Below are positions 19,114 to 28,678 of a stretch of 33,957 nucleotides of DNA, in pieces. Position numbers and translations under genes: made by a program. The stretch lies in contig JABANP010000543.1 in assembly GCA_013115135.1 (NCBI GenBank), forward strand, positions 1 to 33,957, in the 5' to 3' direction. How positions within the stretch are numbered: position 1 is the first letter of the stretch; each line of letters opens with the position of its first letter. The notes below the pieces were generated by a model. That model made no database searches, was not told the origin of the DNA, and was given only the letters and a program-made list of their open reading frames with translations. Origin of the DNA: Perkinsus olseni (Eukaryota > Perkinsozoa > Perkinsida > Perkinsidae).

Positions 19114-19937
19114 CTATTTGCGGCGTAATGGGTAGTACTTACGACACAGGTTTATAAATGTACCATGCTCCCTTTTTATCGCCTCACTCACCAGCGGGCA
19201 GACGTATTGGCCTACCGAGCTATGGAGCGCTGCGGTAGAAGCAGAAAATGCGTGGTCATGACCCCCTCCAACATGAGGGTACAGTGTGTCCAATATTCCG
19301 CGAAAAGTGGAATCGTCGAGGCTACTCAGCGGATCCGAGCCTGCACCATCGCCCGGTTCAGCCCAGCCACTGCAACAAAAAGAGCAACGTTCCGAGCTTT
19401 CGGTATCGTATGACTCACAACTGTATGCGGAATGCATCCCACTTGTTCGTCTTTGGACAAGCGATGTAACGTGTCCGTACTCCGATCCCCTTCAAGACGT
19501 GAACATCCAACGATTCCCAGCCAGCCGTGTATTCTTTCCCGCGCTCGTGCTTACAAACGTAACGGCGATCCCTCGTCGATATCTCCGAGCTCACTAGCGG
19601 AATGAAGTCCTGATAGAGGAAGATACGTCACCCTCGTCCACCTCGTCGGAGCCAACCTCTTCCGGAATCTCATCGGAGCCAACCTCTTCCGGAATCTCAT
19701 CGGAGCCAACCTCTTCCGGAATCTCGTCGGAGTCATTCAACTTCTTCCCGGGAACCTGTCCCCCACTCTCCTTCCTCCCCGCAACTTCTCCCCAGCTCTC
19801 GAGTGAGGCAGTCTGACCGATAGAATATGCAAGAGCAGTTAGAACCGCCAACTTCCCACCTGGGGGGAAGACGTTGATTGCAGAGCTATGGCTGAGGCGA
19901 GCCCCACAACGGAGGAAAAGCGAGTGATGGCAACCAT
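19114..19937 (-). CDS. F1: small secreted protein of a multicopy family, three exons (174 aa)
   Basis: Exons in order: 19860-19937, 19419-19609, 19114-19369 (78, 191 and 256 nt; 525 nt in frame). Intron 2 (49 nt) has GTGAGT and a pyrimidine-rich TTGTTGCAG acceptor. Intron 1 is 250 nt (CAG/GTGGGAAG to CTATCAG/GAC). Exon 1 encodes a signal peptide starting MVAITRFSSVVGLASAI. The mature part has DFIPLV, DVHV-x-KGIGVRTRYIACPK, DPLSSLDDSTFRGILD and a basic end CRKYYPLRRK. F5 has exactly the same exon lengths. An alternative 5' end would use the open frame inside intron 1 (see findings). Function is not recognised; secretion is inferred. Confidence 0.6.
19646..19726. repeat. 27-bp tandem repeat, three copies
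   Basis: Three direct 27-bp copies beginning TCGGAGCCAACCTCTTCCGG. On the minus strand each would encode DEIPEEVGS. F5 has a single copy at the matching place. It lies in what I model as F1 intron 1. Confidence 0.85.
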
Positions 19938-21064
19938 AAAGATACGAAGGAAGTGGATGTTTTCTGGAAACGGCAAACTCGCGCTCTATTAAAAAACCGC
20001 CAAAAGATCTAGAGATCGCCCGGATAAACTAGCGAGAATTCAAATGCACAATCGGAATTTTCCTCTCCCGCAGGCGGTAGGACTGGCGTTTGGCTCACAC
20101 GGTGACTCGGAGGTCCTCACTTCAAGGAAGGAGGCTAAGGTACTCAGCCCGTCGGACGGGCCCCTGTCCCATCAACGCCTCCAACTACATCGAGACCTGA
20201 CTCACCGAGTCGAGCTTCGGTCTCATGTGTGTTGCCAGGAAGCGCGAATTTGCCCTCACGCGCCGAGACCGCATGCAATTCTATCCCTTTCTGTGCGCAT
20301 GCTAAGGCTTGATCGTTAAACTATCGAAGCATTCTCAGCAAGATTAAAGAGCTTCATCCCCTTGGAGGGTCCTACCGTCCATTCCATAGCCTGGAGCGTG
20401 CCTGCTACAACATTCCGGATCGTCAGTATATGCGTACGACTACCGTTACCACGACCAGCGATCATTTGCCATGACAATGAGCTGATCTTATTAACCAGTC
20501 ACTGGGAACGCGTAGGTCTGATATATACGTTGTCAGTCTATTCCCATAACCTCGATGGAGCGAAAGATCTGAAAACTTCAGGTGTAAGTTCACAATTACC
20601 GGGTTATTTGACCATTAGCCGAATCTCGGATGCCAGCTATGACAGCCCAAGAGGACTGACTATACGAGCATCGCGATACCCCGTTGAGGCATCGATTCAA
20701 GGGCACTCCTGATAGTATCCCCCTGTTGGATCCGGTGAGAGTATTCAACTTTGAAAGATCGCATAAACACTCAAATAGTATAGGAGAAGGTATCTTTGGA
20801 GTGCTATTTCTATAACCTTCATAGCTCGCGGACGTAGGAGAGCCGCAGGAGTTGTGAGGGGAGAAAGAGCGCCAAATCGAGAAATACGCGAGACTCACGG
20901 AGCTCAACTCAATTACTAACTTCTAAAAGCGGAATCGTCAGGCACCTCAACGTCTACTGCTTCCCTGGAACACGGGCGGAGCGTCTCAACGCGCAACCGC
21001 AATGCTTGGGATTGCAACGGAGTGAACACTAAATACACTTCAATGCACATTGATCCAACTGATG
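19938..21064. other. Duplicated non-coding tract upstream of F1
   Basis: This tract has a diverged copy at about 31,240-32,400 upstream of F5, from GATCGCCCGGATAAACTAGC to GCAATGCTTGG-ATTGCAACC. Small indels between the copies are not multiples of three and no frame is shared, so it is probably non-coding. I see no gene in it. Confidence 0.5.
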
Positions 21065-21333
21065 TTCTACAATGGCAAAGTGAATGGTGTTCCGTCTGCT
21101 ATTGTCGGGCTCATTAAATGAAACAACCAGAAACTCAACAGCTCACACCGGCATAAGGGCGGTGCCACGAATCAGTGCTCAAGTACATTCTACGCCTGAT
21201 TAGGTGGCAGAGAATCTGGTATTTTAGTGGTGGTAGAAAGGAAGTTAAAAGAGGCAACACAGTAGTAGACGACAACAGTCATCTTAACACGACAACAGAC
21301 GACAACAGTCGTCCTAAAAAGTCGTCAAAACGA

Positions 21334-22665
21334 TTATATCATGAGTGCCACCATCTCGGCCTTATCGAGCTCCGGGTGGTCGTTGTTCCAAGCGTCATCG
21401 GCATCATAACGGATATAGGTGGAGAAGTCACCATAGGTGGGGTCCATGATGGACGTGTAGATGGTGTGATTAGTAGAGACTCCATTCAAGAATGAACAGT
21501 CCATAACGACATCCCAAGTAGACTTCAAATCATTAGTCTTACCATGCTCCTTCACGCAGTTCTCGGCAACAGTACGTCTCGGGTCAGCAATTGGATCAGC
21601 TTCCCAATGATCGTAGTTAGTCTGTACCAAATACCAGTTGTTGGCTTCACTGTAGTCACCACTCTGATTATTCAGGTATAGAGGCTCATGCTTGACGCCG
21701 TTCTGATCGACAGCCAAACCATCCTCATCACGACTCACAACAGCTGCTTGGAACTTGTCACCAGCTCCAGACATTGACAGATACGCTGGAATACTCATGG
21801 GGCACTTGCTGAGGAACTCCACGGCGGGTTCGATATCGATGATACCATGCTCGAAGATCATATCGTCGTACGTCTGAAGTGCTGGCGCTCTTCCTTCTTC
21901 AATATACTCGAAGATATCCTGTTTGGTCGGAGTATCCCGGTAAGTGGGATAATACCTGTAGTTAGCCTGCATCGAGAGATGACCGGGAATGTCGATGGTG
22001 ACGAACGAAGCTGCTATCCAGTAGAAACCAGAAGCCTTGAAATCAGGTACACCATTCGAGTTGTTGATGACATCGAAGTTGAGTGTCACAGGCCTGGCGT
22101 ATGGTGTATACACCGGAGGGCGATCCATGTTACGACCCTGGACGACATTGCCTTCACTATCAGCGACCAGAAGGGCGGTACACTCATTGTTGTCCTCCAC
22201 AGTAGTCGCTGAAGAAGGGTACTCAATGTGTTCCATCTCGATCGCATACATCCAAGCGGAGAGGTAAGGGTAGCTGACGTAGTGACCTTGAGCAGCGAAC
22301 TCCTCCGATATGCCCCTTAGTTCACGAGCCTGCATTGGGTAGAACTTATCAGCAGCATCAGCCAGAGTCTCATAGTCCTTGTCTTGGAGCTTCTCTTTTC
22401 CAAAGACTGAGGCGTTGAACTCGCGGAAAAGAGGCTCGAAACTATCCTCGTAGGCATGCTCCTTGAGGACAGCTCTCACTGCTGGCTTGAAATGCTCTTC
22501 AGGAGCGAGTGACATATCAATGGTCACCGTGGGAGGCTGCGGAGGTAACTGTCCATCGCCTACATCAGCCGGAACAACAGACATAACTCCGCGGGGGGCA
22601 CTGCCCAACAGGAATAGCAAAGAGCTTGCGATGAGGGCGGAAGTTGACTTCTTGGTGAATGTCAT
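21334..22665 (-). CDS. C4: secreted acid ceramidase/NAAA-like amidase (443 aa)
   Basis: Fourth open copy, one residue longer because of an extra Val codon near the C-terminus (EMVALMI). Catalytic Cys162, Arg178, Asp181, Asn350 and Arg363/364 are kept. The signal peptide differs slightly (SALIASSLL). The frame is open a further 52 codons upstream to 22821, but I start at the Met before FTKK as in the other copies. It survives in a unit that has lost A and B. Hairpins (about 21,279-21,325) follow its stop. Confidence 0.9.
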   Translation of the reverse strand: MTFTKKSTSALIASSLLFLLGSAPRGVMSVVPADVGDGQLPPQPPTVTIDMSLAPEEHFKPAVRAVLKEHAYEDSFEPLFREFNASVFGKEKLQDKDYETLADAADKFYPMQARELRGISEEFAAQGHYVSYPYLSAWMYAIEMEHIEYPSSATTVEDNNECTALLVADSEGNVVQGRNMDRPPVYTPYARPVTLNFDVINNSNGVPDFKASGFYWIAASFVTIDIPGHLSMQANYRYYPTYRDTPTKQDIFEYIEEGRAPALQTYDDMIFEHGIIDIEPAVEFLSKCPMSIPAYLSMSGAGDKFQAAVVSRDEDGLAVDQNGVKHEPLYLNNQSGDYSEANNWYLVQTNYDHWEADPIADPRRTVAENCVKEHGKTNDLKSTWDVVMDCSFLNGVSTNHTIYTSIMDPTYGDFSTYIRYDADDAWNNDHPELDKAEMVALMI

Positions 22666-23213
22666 TGGGAACAGAAAAAATGATCTACTGCAAGCAAAAC
22701 ACTCAATGGCTCGAATCGGCAGCAACGGATGTAACCGTAACTGATTGAATGCCCGCTTAGCCGACCGAAAGAGGGCGCAGCGTGGCGGCTGTAATAACAG
22801 CTTATATGACACACTCCACACAGTTTCGTGCAGAAAGTGTCCCTTCCAGCCAAGATGAAGCCTTTGTTGCCCTTGAAAGCTCCCCTATGAGGGGACTTCC
22901 TTCTCACGAATTCGGCGCCCGCCCAACGGGGTAAGGATAGGGTGTCCCAAATGGCTAGCGACTAGCGTAAAATAGCATATACCTTCCACATATTCTGGTG
23001 TCGAACCGTCAATTGGTATTTTCGGTCAGACTTCTGGTTCAAATCGTAGTGGAAGCATTTTTACGTGCGGCTTGTGTCCACATGTCACCGCTTCCACATA
23101 TGAAGCAGCCATCGAGCTCATAGCAAGTTCACCTGCAGAAGGATGAGATTTATTACTTTCGAATACATGCGGGTCGGTAGTACCGGTCCGGTACTCGTAG
23201 TTGCCCCGTCAAA
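22666..23213. other. C-D divergent spacer, unit 4
   Basis: A 548-nt spacer containing about 190 nt (about 22,847-23,030) related to the extra segment of unit 2, and the ACCGGT-containing block before D4. No complete gene. Confidence 0.4.
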
Positions 23214-23437
23214 ATGAAGCTGTTACCTGCATGGGCGGCGTTCCTCCTCGAGTGGTCCGAAGCTTCAACTCTGACGGCAGTTGTGGCTGATCACACCACA
23301 TACAACCGCTCTAAAGGGTCGCTGCCTGGGCCCAGGCAACATGCTTGCTGTTACTTCGACTCGGTTTGGAGTGAAAACGACACTCTCGTTATGCGGATGT
23401 GCAGGTGATGCCTTCCCTATGGAGCCACCTGGAAACG
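23214..23437 (+). pseudogene. D4: stub of D exon 1 at the end of the array
   Basis: Exon 1 is kept up to VMR. The splice donor AAG/GTGCGA is altered to a sequence reading ATGCGGATGTGC and the frame stops at 23408. Similarity to the cassette ends abruptly after TGGAAACGCGA (about 23,437), inside intron 1. This is the right-hand edge of the array; no further D, A, B or C sequence follows. Confidence 0.75.
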
Positions 23438-23883
23438 CGAACGAGTGACTATCAGAAAATGACCCCTTCCGTTCCCAGTACGGCCAATCCATGCCCGTAA
23501 CTCACCGCGATTGGGTACGAGAGTTGTGATATCGCCAGCCTCGAGGGCTCCGATCGTGAGGATGGGCATAGACGCGTTTCAGAACCCCCATTGCAAGGGC
23601 GATAACGTTTTGGCGGTACAGCGCATATTATATACCTCCCTGAACCCTCTGTGAACGCTTCTGAGTACACTTCCGTGAACACAACAACCAAGTATCGTTG
23701 CACCACATCACAGTACGATAGATATCAAACACCTACATGTCATGACCCCAACCCTGAGCGACTCATCTATGATGGACCAGCTTGGTACATAGGTCGAAAC
23801 GGATGGCTGAGCCGATCATACTACTCAGCTACTTGTGCACCTTTCAATACTTTTGCCAAACTTCGAGAGGCACTATTGGTGGC
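23438..23883. other. F2 downstream flank with SPRY-like piece
   Basis: On the minus strand about 23,470-23,540 reads GDITTLVPNRGELRAWIGRTG, the SPRY-like segment seen near other F copies. The remainder shows no supported gene. Confidence 0.3.
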
Positions 23884-24515
23884 CTATGGGTAGAGCGGGT
23901 AGTACTCACAACACAGGTTCTTAAACGTACCATGCTCAACTTCATCGCCGCCCTCACCAACGGACAGACTCTTGGCAGCAACTCGATGAAAACAGGATTC
24001 AGAAGACGGCCCCTTCTAGCGTAGGGGTCTATGACGTCCAATAGCCCATCGAAAGACGAGGTATTAAGTTTGCTGAGCGGATCGTGGGTGCTCTTATCGC
24101 CTGATTCGGCTCTTCTACCGCAACAAAGAAGCAGATATGTGGAGATCTCGTCAGTCAAGTGCCTTACAGGTTCATTTTGAAAGCTTCCCATTCATCGGTC
24201 TAAGGACATACGATGGACGTGCCCGTACTCCGAATCCCTTCGAGACATGAACACCCAAAACTTCCCAGTCATCAGCGTTCTTTTTTCCGCGCTCGTGCTT
24301 GCAGACGATGCGGTTGTCTGGCATCCCGATGTGCGTCTCGACTAGCGGTATGAAGTCCTGAGAGAGGAAAGAGACAAGGTGGCAGCAATCGCCGTATTGC
24401 CGTGGAGTATTCCTACGTTTTGAAGGGCACTTGTGCCAATTGAGTTACCGAGGGGTAGGTTTGATACCAATGCAACAGCAGCGGAAGCCACCGTGGTGAG
24501 CTGTTTAGTCGACAT
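23884..24515 (-). pseudogene. F2: decayed copy of the F family
   Basis: Exon 1 (24417-24515, 33 codons) is intact with a signal peptide (MSTKQLTTVASAAVALVS). Intron 1 is 59 nt (GTAGGA...CTCTCAG), not a multiple of three, so splicing is needed. Exon 2 (24168-24357) is 190 nt against 191 because of a one-base loss, and has TAG for the Lys of CPK. The intron-2 acceptor is TTGCGG instead of TTGCAG. Exon 3 shifts frame again before the HGTF...CxxYYPL end. Four independent lesions make it a pseudogene. Confidence 0.75.
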
Positions 24516-24639
24516 TCGAGGATTCGGCCAAATACTGCAAAAACACAGTAGTGCGTCGCGGTGTGTGTGGGGGCAGGGGGAAGAAACGGAATTATTCGAG
24601 CGCACTGTTATCAGTCGCACAGTGGGCCTGTTTCATAGG

Positions 24640-24905
24640 AGCAAATTTGCTCCTTAAGTGCAAGTAGCGCCTTAAGTAAACCTCAAGGCGCCTTAAGTTT
24701 TCCCGGTAAACTGTTTCACTACTTAAGTAACATAACTAAGGCGCCTTGAACTTAGATTTACTCAAGGCACCTTAAGTTTTTACGGTGATACTTAAGTAAC
24801 TTCATTACTTATTCCACAACCTTACTACTGAAGGAGCAACTGAAGTACGCCTTAGGTTAAATTTAGGTTGAGGGGCACCTACCTAAACTCCTCCTTAAGT
24901 CGCAT
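24640..24905. repeat. CTTAAG-rich tract (left)
   Basis: Many copies of CTTAAG, CCTTAAG and AAGGCGCCTTAAG, itself largely palindromic. A related tract is at 25,505-25,655. The string AGGCGCCTTAAGTTT occurs here on plus and at the right tract on minus, so the two are partly inverted copies. Confidence 0.6.
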
Positions 24906-24909
24906 TTTT

Positions 24910-24988
24910 TGCAGACGATGATGCTGCTATTCGAACCGGCAACCCTTCTCTTAACAGCAGGATGCTCTACCTACTGAGCTGAGCTGCA
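24910..24988 (-). tRNA. tRNA-like sequence, Asn-type anticodon loop (probably a relic)
   Basis: Minus strand shows a good D arm (GCTCAGTAGGTAGAGC), an anticodon loop CTGTTAA (GTT, Asn), GGTTCGAAT as T loop, and outer ends TGCAG/CTGCA that pair. The anticodon and T stems pair badly and the length is 79 nt. It may be a decayed tRNA or tRNA-derived repeat. Confidence 0.4.
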
Positions 24989-24999
24989 AAAATATCGCG

Positions 25000-25504
25000 A
25001 GAGAAAAGGTTTGCGTTTGGGTGTGTCGGATGAATGCGAACGTGTTCTGGGGCAGCTTTCATGGCGATGGCTTTCATGGCTTTCAGTGCTGTGATCACAA
25101 CTGGCTGACCTTAGTGCACATCCTAACTCTCGTAACTCAATGACATGACACTCACAGAAACCATTCAAAAAGCACACACAACACTTGCTTAATTGCCACG
25201 GATTGCCCTCAAACGGAGAAGCGAGCCTTTCTGCACCTGTAGTACTCTAGCTTCCCTTGAGCCGGCCAGGTGTTTGGCCCGAGCTGCTTCCATGAGGACG
25301 TTGTGGAGTGTTGCCTCACGCCCTTCAGAAGAGTCCAAGGCAGGAACTTGAAGTTCAAATCTTGAACACTTCACGGGGATCGGACCCGAATCGGCACGAG
25401 GCTAACGTGGAGTCTTAAACAATTAGCCAACTCAGCTTCTCGGCATGTTTTGCTCTGGTACACCGCGCGAGTTGGCCGATTCTGCTCCATAAGTTGCAAT
25501 TTCA
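25000..25504. other. Region without a supported gene, with weak tRNA-like half
   Basis: No conserved ORF. Minus strand 25,374-25,445 holds a possible anticodon arm (CACG-TTAGCCT-CGTG) and T arm (CGGG-TCCGATC-CCCG), but the 5' half does not fold as a tRNA. Confidence 0.25.
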
Positions 25505-25655
25505 GGTGTACTTGAGTACGGCTTGAATTTAGGAACTCCTTAAGGTTCTCCTAAACCTTGTGAAACGAGTTAAGAACTTCTTAAGTTCTCCTTGAGTAAC
25601 TCCTTAAGCTTGCTCCTAAACTTAAGGCGCCTCAATTTAAGTATCCTTGTATTAC
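25505..25655. repeat. CTTAAG-rich tract (right)
   Basis: Repeated CCTTAAG, CTTGAG and CTCCTAAAC strings, partly inverted relative to 24,640-24,905. It may be the other end of a non-autonomous element. Confidence 0.5.
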
Positions 25656-25804
25656 GTTATAAGATTAGTTCACACATGCATTCAGCTGAGAACAAGGACT
25701 CCTTCCCCCTCGTCACACTGTGTAGAATCGACGCCCTACGAGGGAGTTCCTCAGAGAAACCCTCCTCGCGGCCGCTGTTGTCACATTCGGGTGTATCAGG
25801 TGAC

Positions 25805-25930
25805 ATGGGACTCAAGACACAGCGGACGTTGAGTCAATCCATGTATTTCACGGTGAAAGTGTGGCGTCTCTGTTGCGGTCGCTGTAGGAACGTTTTGCGT
25901 CTGATTCAACGTCGAGAGGCACTGCAATGA
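25805..25930 (+). CDS. E1: small ORF of 41 codons, duplicated at 29788
   Basis: This frame and the one at 29788-29913 have the same length and stop, and align without gaps: TQ-x-T-x-SQ-x-M, F, VWRL, then VL-x-LIQR and Q before the stop. The frame is open further upstream here (from about 25592), where FPLV-x2-CR-x3-LRGS is also shared with the second copy. It could be the last exon of a gene or a relic. Function unknown. Confidence 0.35.
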   Translation: MGLKTQRTLSQSMYFTVKVWRLCCGRCRNVLRLIQRREALQ

Positions 25931-26507
25931 TACTGATTGGGGTTAGAACAATCATTGCATCAATAGTTAAAAATCAATGATGCAGCCTGTGCGGTGAGAC
26001 GACGATTAGATAATGAGCGTGGTGCTCGCTGCAGCTCCCACAGTCTCCAAGTCCACGTGTGGGTGCCTGATAGTGTTGGGCCGCAGCACCTCCGATTGAA
26101 ACTTCCGTCCAGCAAGTCCGAACGTTCAGCCAATCTATGCTTGTAACTCATCGCAATCGAGTACGAGGGTTATCATGTTCCAACCCGCTTTTCTAAATCA
26201 GTTCGAGGGGTCAACGAGTCTCATTGAAACGGCAGTGGTGAAGCTGTGACAACCTACCCTATATCCTGTACTCCCTTACATTCTTCCTGTGCGCTTTGAG
26301 TACACTTGAACGCAACAATTGAAAAGCAGCACACGACATCACGAGGCGATATCCTTCAAACCTCACTCATCTGGAATTGCCTCACCCAAAGGTGAATAAA
26401 ACAGCTTGATAAATAATGAGGCTCGATAAATAATGAGCGGGGAGCTCATCCGATCATAATGGCTGACCCATGCGCTTCCGTATGGGTTTGCCAACTCTCA
26501 GTTAGCA
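25931..26507. other. F3 downstream flank with SPRY-like relic
   Basis: Minus strand near 26,000-26,170 reads LVLDCDELQA, then two stops, then HPHVDLETVGAAAS: a broken SPRY-like segment homologous to that at 30.1 kb. The F 3' flank repeat (about 26,250-26,507) follows. No intact gene. Confidence 0.35.
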
Positions 26508-27157
26508 CTATTTGCGGCGTAATGGGTAGTACTTACGACACAGGTTTATAAATGTACCATGCTCCCTCTCCATCGCCTCACTCACCAGCGAACAGATGGG
26601 CTCGCCTATTAGGATATAAGATTTGAAGTTAGCGAAGTCGCCTGTGCCGCTACGCTCCCTTCTAGCATAAGGTTCCACTGCGTTTAATCTCTCGCGGAAA
26701 GTGGAATCGTCGAGGCTACTCAGCGGATCCGAGCCTGCATCAGTGCCCGGGTTCAGCCCAGTCACTGCAATAAAAAAAGCAACGTTTCGAGCTTTCGGTA
26801 TCGTATGACTTACAATTGGATGCGGAATGCATCCCACTCATCGGTCTTCGGACAAGCGATGTAACGTGTCCGTACTCCGATGCCCTTCGAGACGTGAACA
26901 TCCAACGATTCCCAGTTATCCGTGTATTCTTTCCCGCGCTCGTGCATACAAATGGTGCGATAATCTTTCCATGAAAAGTGATTCTCCACTAGCGGAATGA
27001 AGTCCTGAGAGAGAAAGGGACTGGTAACATCCGCCGTATCAGCGTAGGGTATTCCTACGTCTTCAGGGGCACCTCTGCCAATTGCGTTACCGAGGGGTAG
27101 GTTTGACACCAATGCAACAGCAGCGGAAGCCACCATGGTGAGCTGTTTAGTCGACAT
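26508..27157 (-). pseudogene. F3: F-family gene with one-base insertion in exon 3
   Basis: Exon 1 27059-27157 (33 codons, signal peptide MSTKQLTMVASAAVALVSNL), exon 2 26814-27004 (191 nt), exon 3 26508-26764. Intron 1 is 54 nt (GTAGGA...CTCTCAG), intron 2 is 49 nt (GTAAGT...TTATTGCAG). Exon 3 is 257 nt against 256: GAACCCGGGCAC replaces GAACCAGGCAC, shifting the frame about ten codons into the exon. Everything else matches F1 and F5, including DVHVSKGIGVRTRYIACPK and CRKYYPLRRK. Either a young pseudogene or a one-base assembly error. Intron 1 is also a multiple of three without stops, so an unspliced form would stay in frame. Confidence 0.65.
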
Positions 27158-27414
27158 TTAAGGATCCGACCTAGCACTGCAAGGAGACAGCTGCACGTCT
27201 AGATGCGGGGGAAAGCGGAATTCGGTGATTTGAGTAGTGTATGCTGCATACAGTATGCATTATCGCTCGCCTGAGGCGATCGAGGGACCAGAGTCAATGG
27301 AAATAGGGCCGAGTCATTCGGGTCGAGCGCTAGGGAGGGACAGTTCCCGAGGCGAGCGAGGAACACAAGGGATCAGTTTCTGGGAAAGAAAAGACCGTCG
27401 AACTAATAGCGATA
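27158..27414. other. Spacer between F3 and the hydratase gene
   Basis: About 260 nt between the F3 start and the hydratase stop. It contains ATGCTGCATACAGTATGCAT, an imperfect palindrome, and no supported gene. Confidence 0.3.
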
Positions 27415-28678
27415 TCACATTCTCGAGGGCTTGCTTGAAGAAAAATTGATGACGCCTCCGTCCAGGCAAATAACTTCTTTCCTGTCCTGAACACCAGCGG
27501 CGATGCACTGCTGTATCGCAACATATGATACCAAGTATTTGCACGTTCTGAAGAGAACCTTGTTGACGTCGACCCGCCACATTTTGGTAGTGATCTGCTC
27601 GCCTATGAGGACGGGCTTCGAAAAGCGGCATCGTATTCCTGACAATAAAGGATGCAACAATGGTGAGAGGAACGCAGAACTCACCGCGGACTTCACCAGG
27701 ATCGCCGTTAGCGAACTCCTTGATGATGTGACGAACAGAATGCCCGAGGGTGCACAAACCATGCACGATAGCACGAGGGAAGCCAAACGCCTGAAGAAGA
27801 TCTGACCATTCACAGATACGGGAGCCGCTCACCTTCGCGACATCGTCATCAACGTGTAGTGGGTTATAGTCTCCGCTGAGGCGGTACGTCTGGACTCGCT
27901 CCAACGCTGAGGGCGCCGGAAGTGTTGAGGACGAGATGGGCGGGAGAAGGGGGTACTTATGATCTCGGAAACCTCCCTGTCAGGGGTACGTTGAGGGATT
28001 TCGATAACAATCTTGGACGGTTCTCCCGCTGACTGCAAGCCCTTGACTCCGACGTAGAAGACTGAGTTGCCCAGACGCGCGCATCTGCGGGATGAAGGAT
28101 CGAAAGAAGGAAGAGAGCAGACTTACTCCTCTCCCGTATCCTTATCGACGATGACGGTCTCGGACTCCACGACGACCTACGCAACAGAATTGCAGATTTA
28201 AATTGCCGCCGACTCACCCCAGAGCGCTTCTGCGACACTGCGGTGACTCTGCTCCTCATTGTCCAGTTGTTGGTCGAAGTTGGCAGCTGCTTGAGAAGGG
28301 TAAGCGACCTCTCGCCGTCCAACACCGGTCCTATAAAGACGACAAGCACCACACCTGATGCATCAGCACCTACCCTGAGGCGGGATCTGGCCGATGGCCC
28401 CCATGAAGTGCTGTGGGGGAAAAGGGAGAACGTCAGCAGAGTTGCCTCCCTTGAAAGTGAGGGCTGCGAGAAAGATTGTATGTCGCAAGCTGAGAGATGC
28501 GACACCTACCGAAGGGCATAGAAGGCAGCGGGGAGAACTCGTCGTTGTTCTCATATATGTATCTCAGCTCCGATGCCCCCACTCCTAGGCCATACAGGAT
28601 GACATCTTTCCTAGTGTAGTTCGCCGGGGCTTCAGGACCCCAGCCTCGCTCAACGAGTTCCTTCGGGTCGACAGTCAT
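27415..28678 (-). CDS. Peroxisomal 2-enoyl-CoA hydratase (MaoC/MFE-2 hydratase type), eight exons, 299 aa
   Basis: Adds water to trans-2-enoyl-CoA to give (R)-3-hydroxyacyl-CoA in peroxisomal beta-oxidation. Exons: 28511-28678, 28374-28410, 28218-28330, 28127-28176, 27957-28084, 27833-27906, 27685-27790, 27415-27638 (900 nt). The N-terminal hot-dog half has [15 protein letters not shown] and FSPLPS, then [15 protein letters not shown]. The C-terminal half carries the hydratase-2 motif [10 protein letters not shown] with catalytic Asp and His, and HGLCTLG. It ends in SRM, matching the PTS1 consensus. About 300 aa is usual for the stand-alone enzyme. Introns 2-7 have clean GT-AG ends of about 42-50 nt. 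Intron 1 is odd: the canonical GT donor lies one base past the frame-preserving junction, so either its boundary is non-canonical or one base is extra. Confidence 0.85.

Larger units (their letters stand above)
17484..23213 (+). repeat. Tandem cassette unit 4: D and C present, A and B replaced
   Basis: Similarity to the array stops just after the D3 terminal exon (about 18,396) and resumes about 21,065, inside the B-C spacer (GGTGTTCCGTCTGCTATTG against TTGTGTTCCGTCTGCCATTG). The unit is 5.73 kb, close to a normal period by coincidence: about 2.65 kb of foreign DNA stands where about 2.7 kb (the A-B part) belongs. Confidence 0.8.

Noticed and set aside
20596..20907. Minus-strand 103-codon ORF
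   Set aside because: The homologous tract at 31.9-32.2 kb does not keep this frame; indels shift it.
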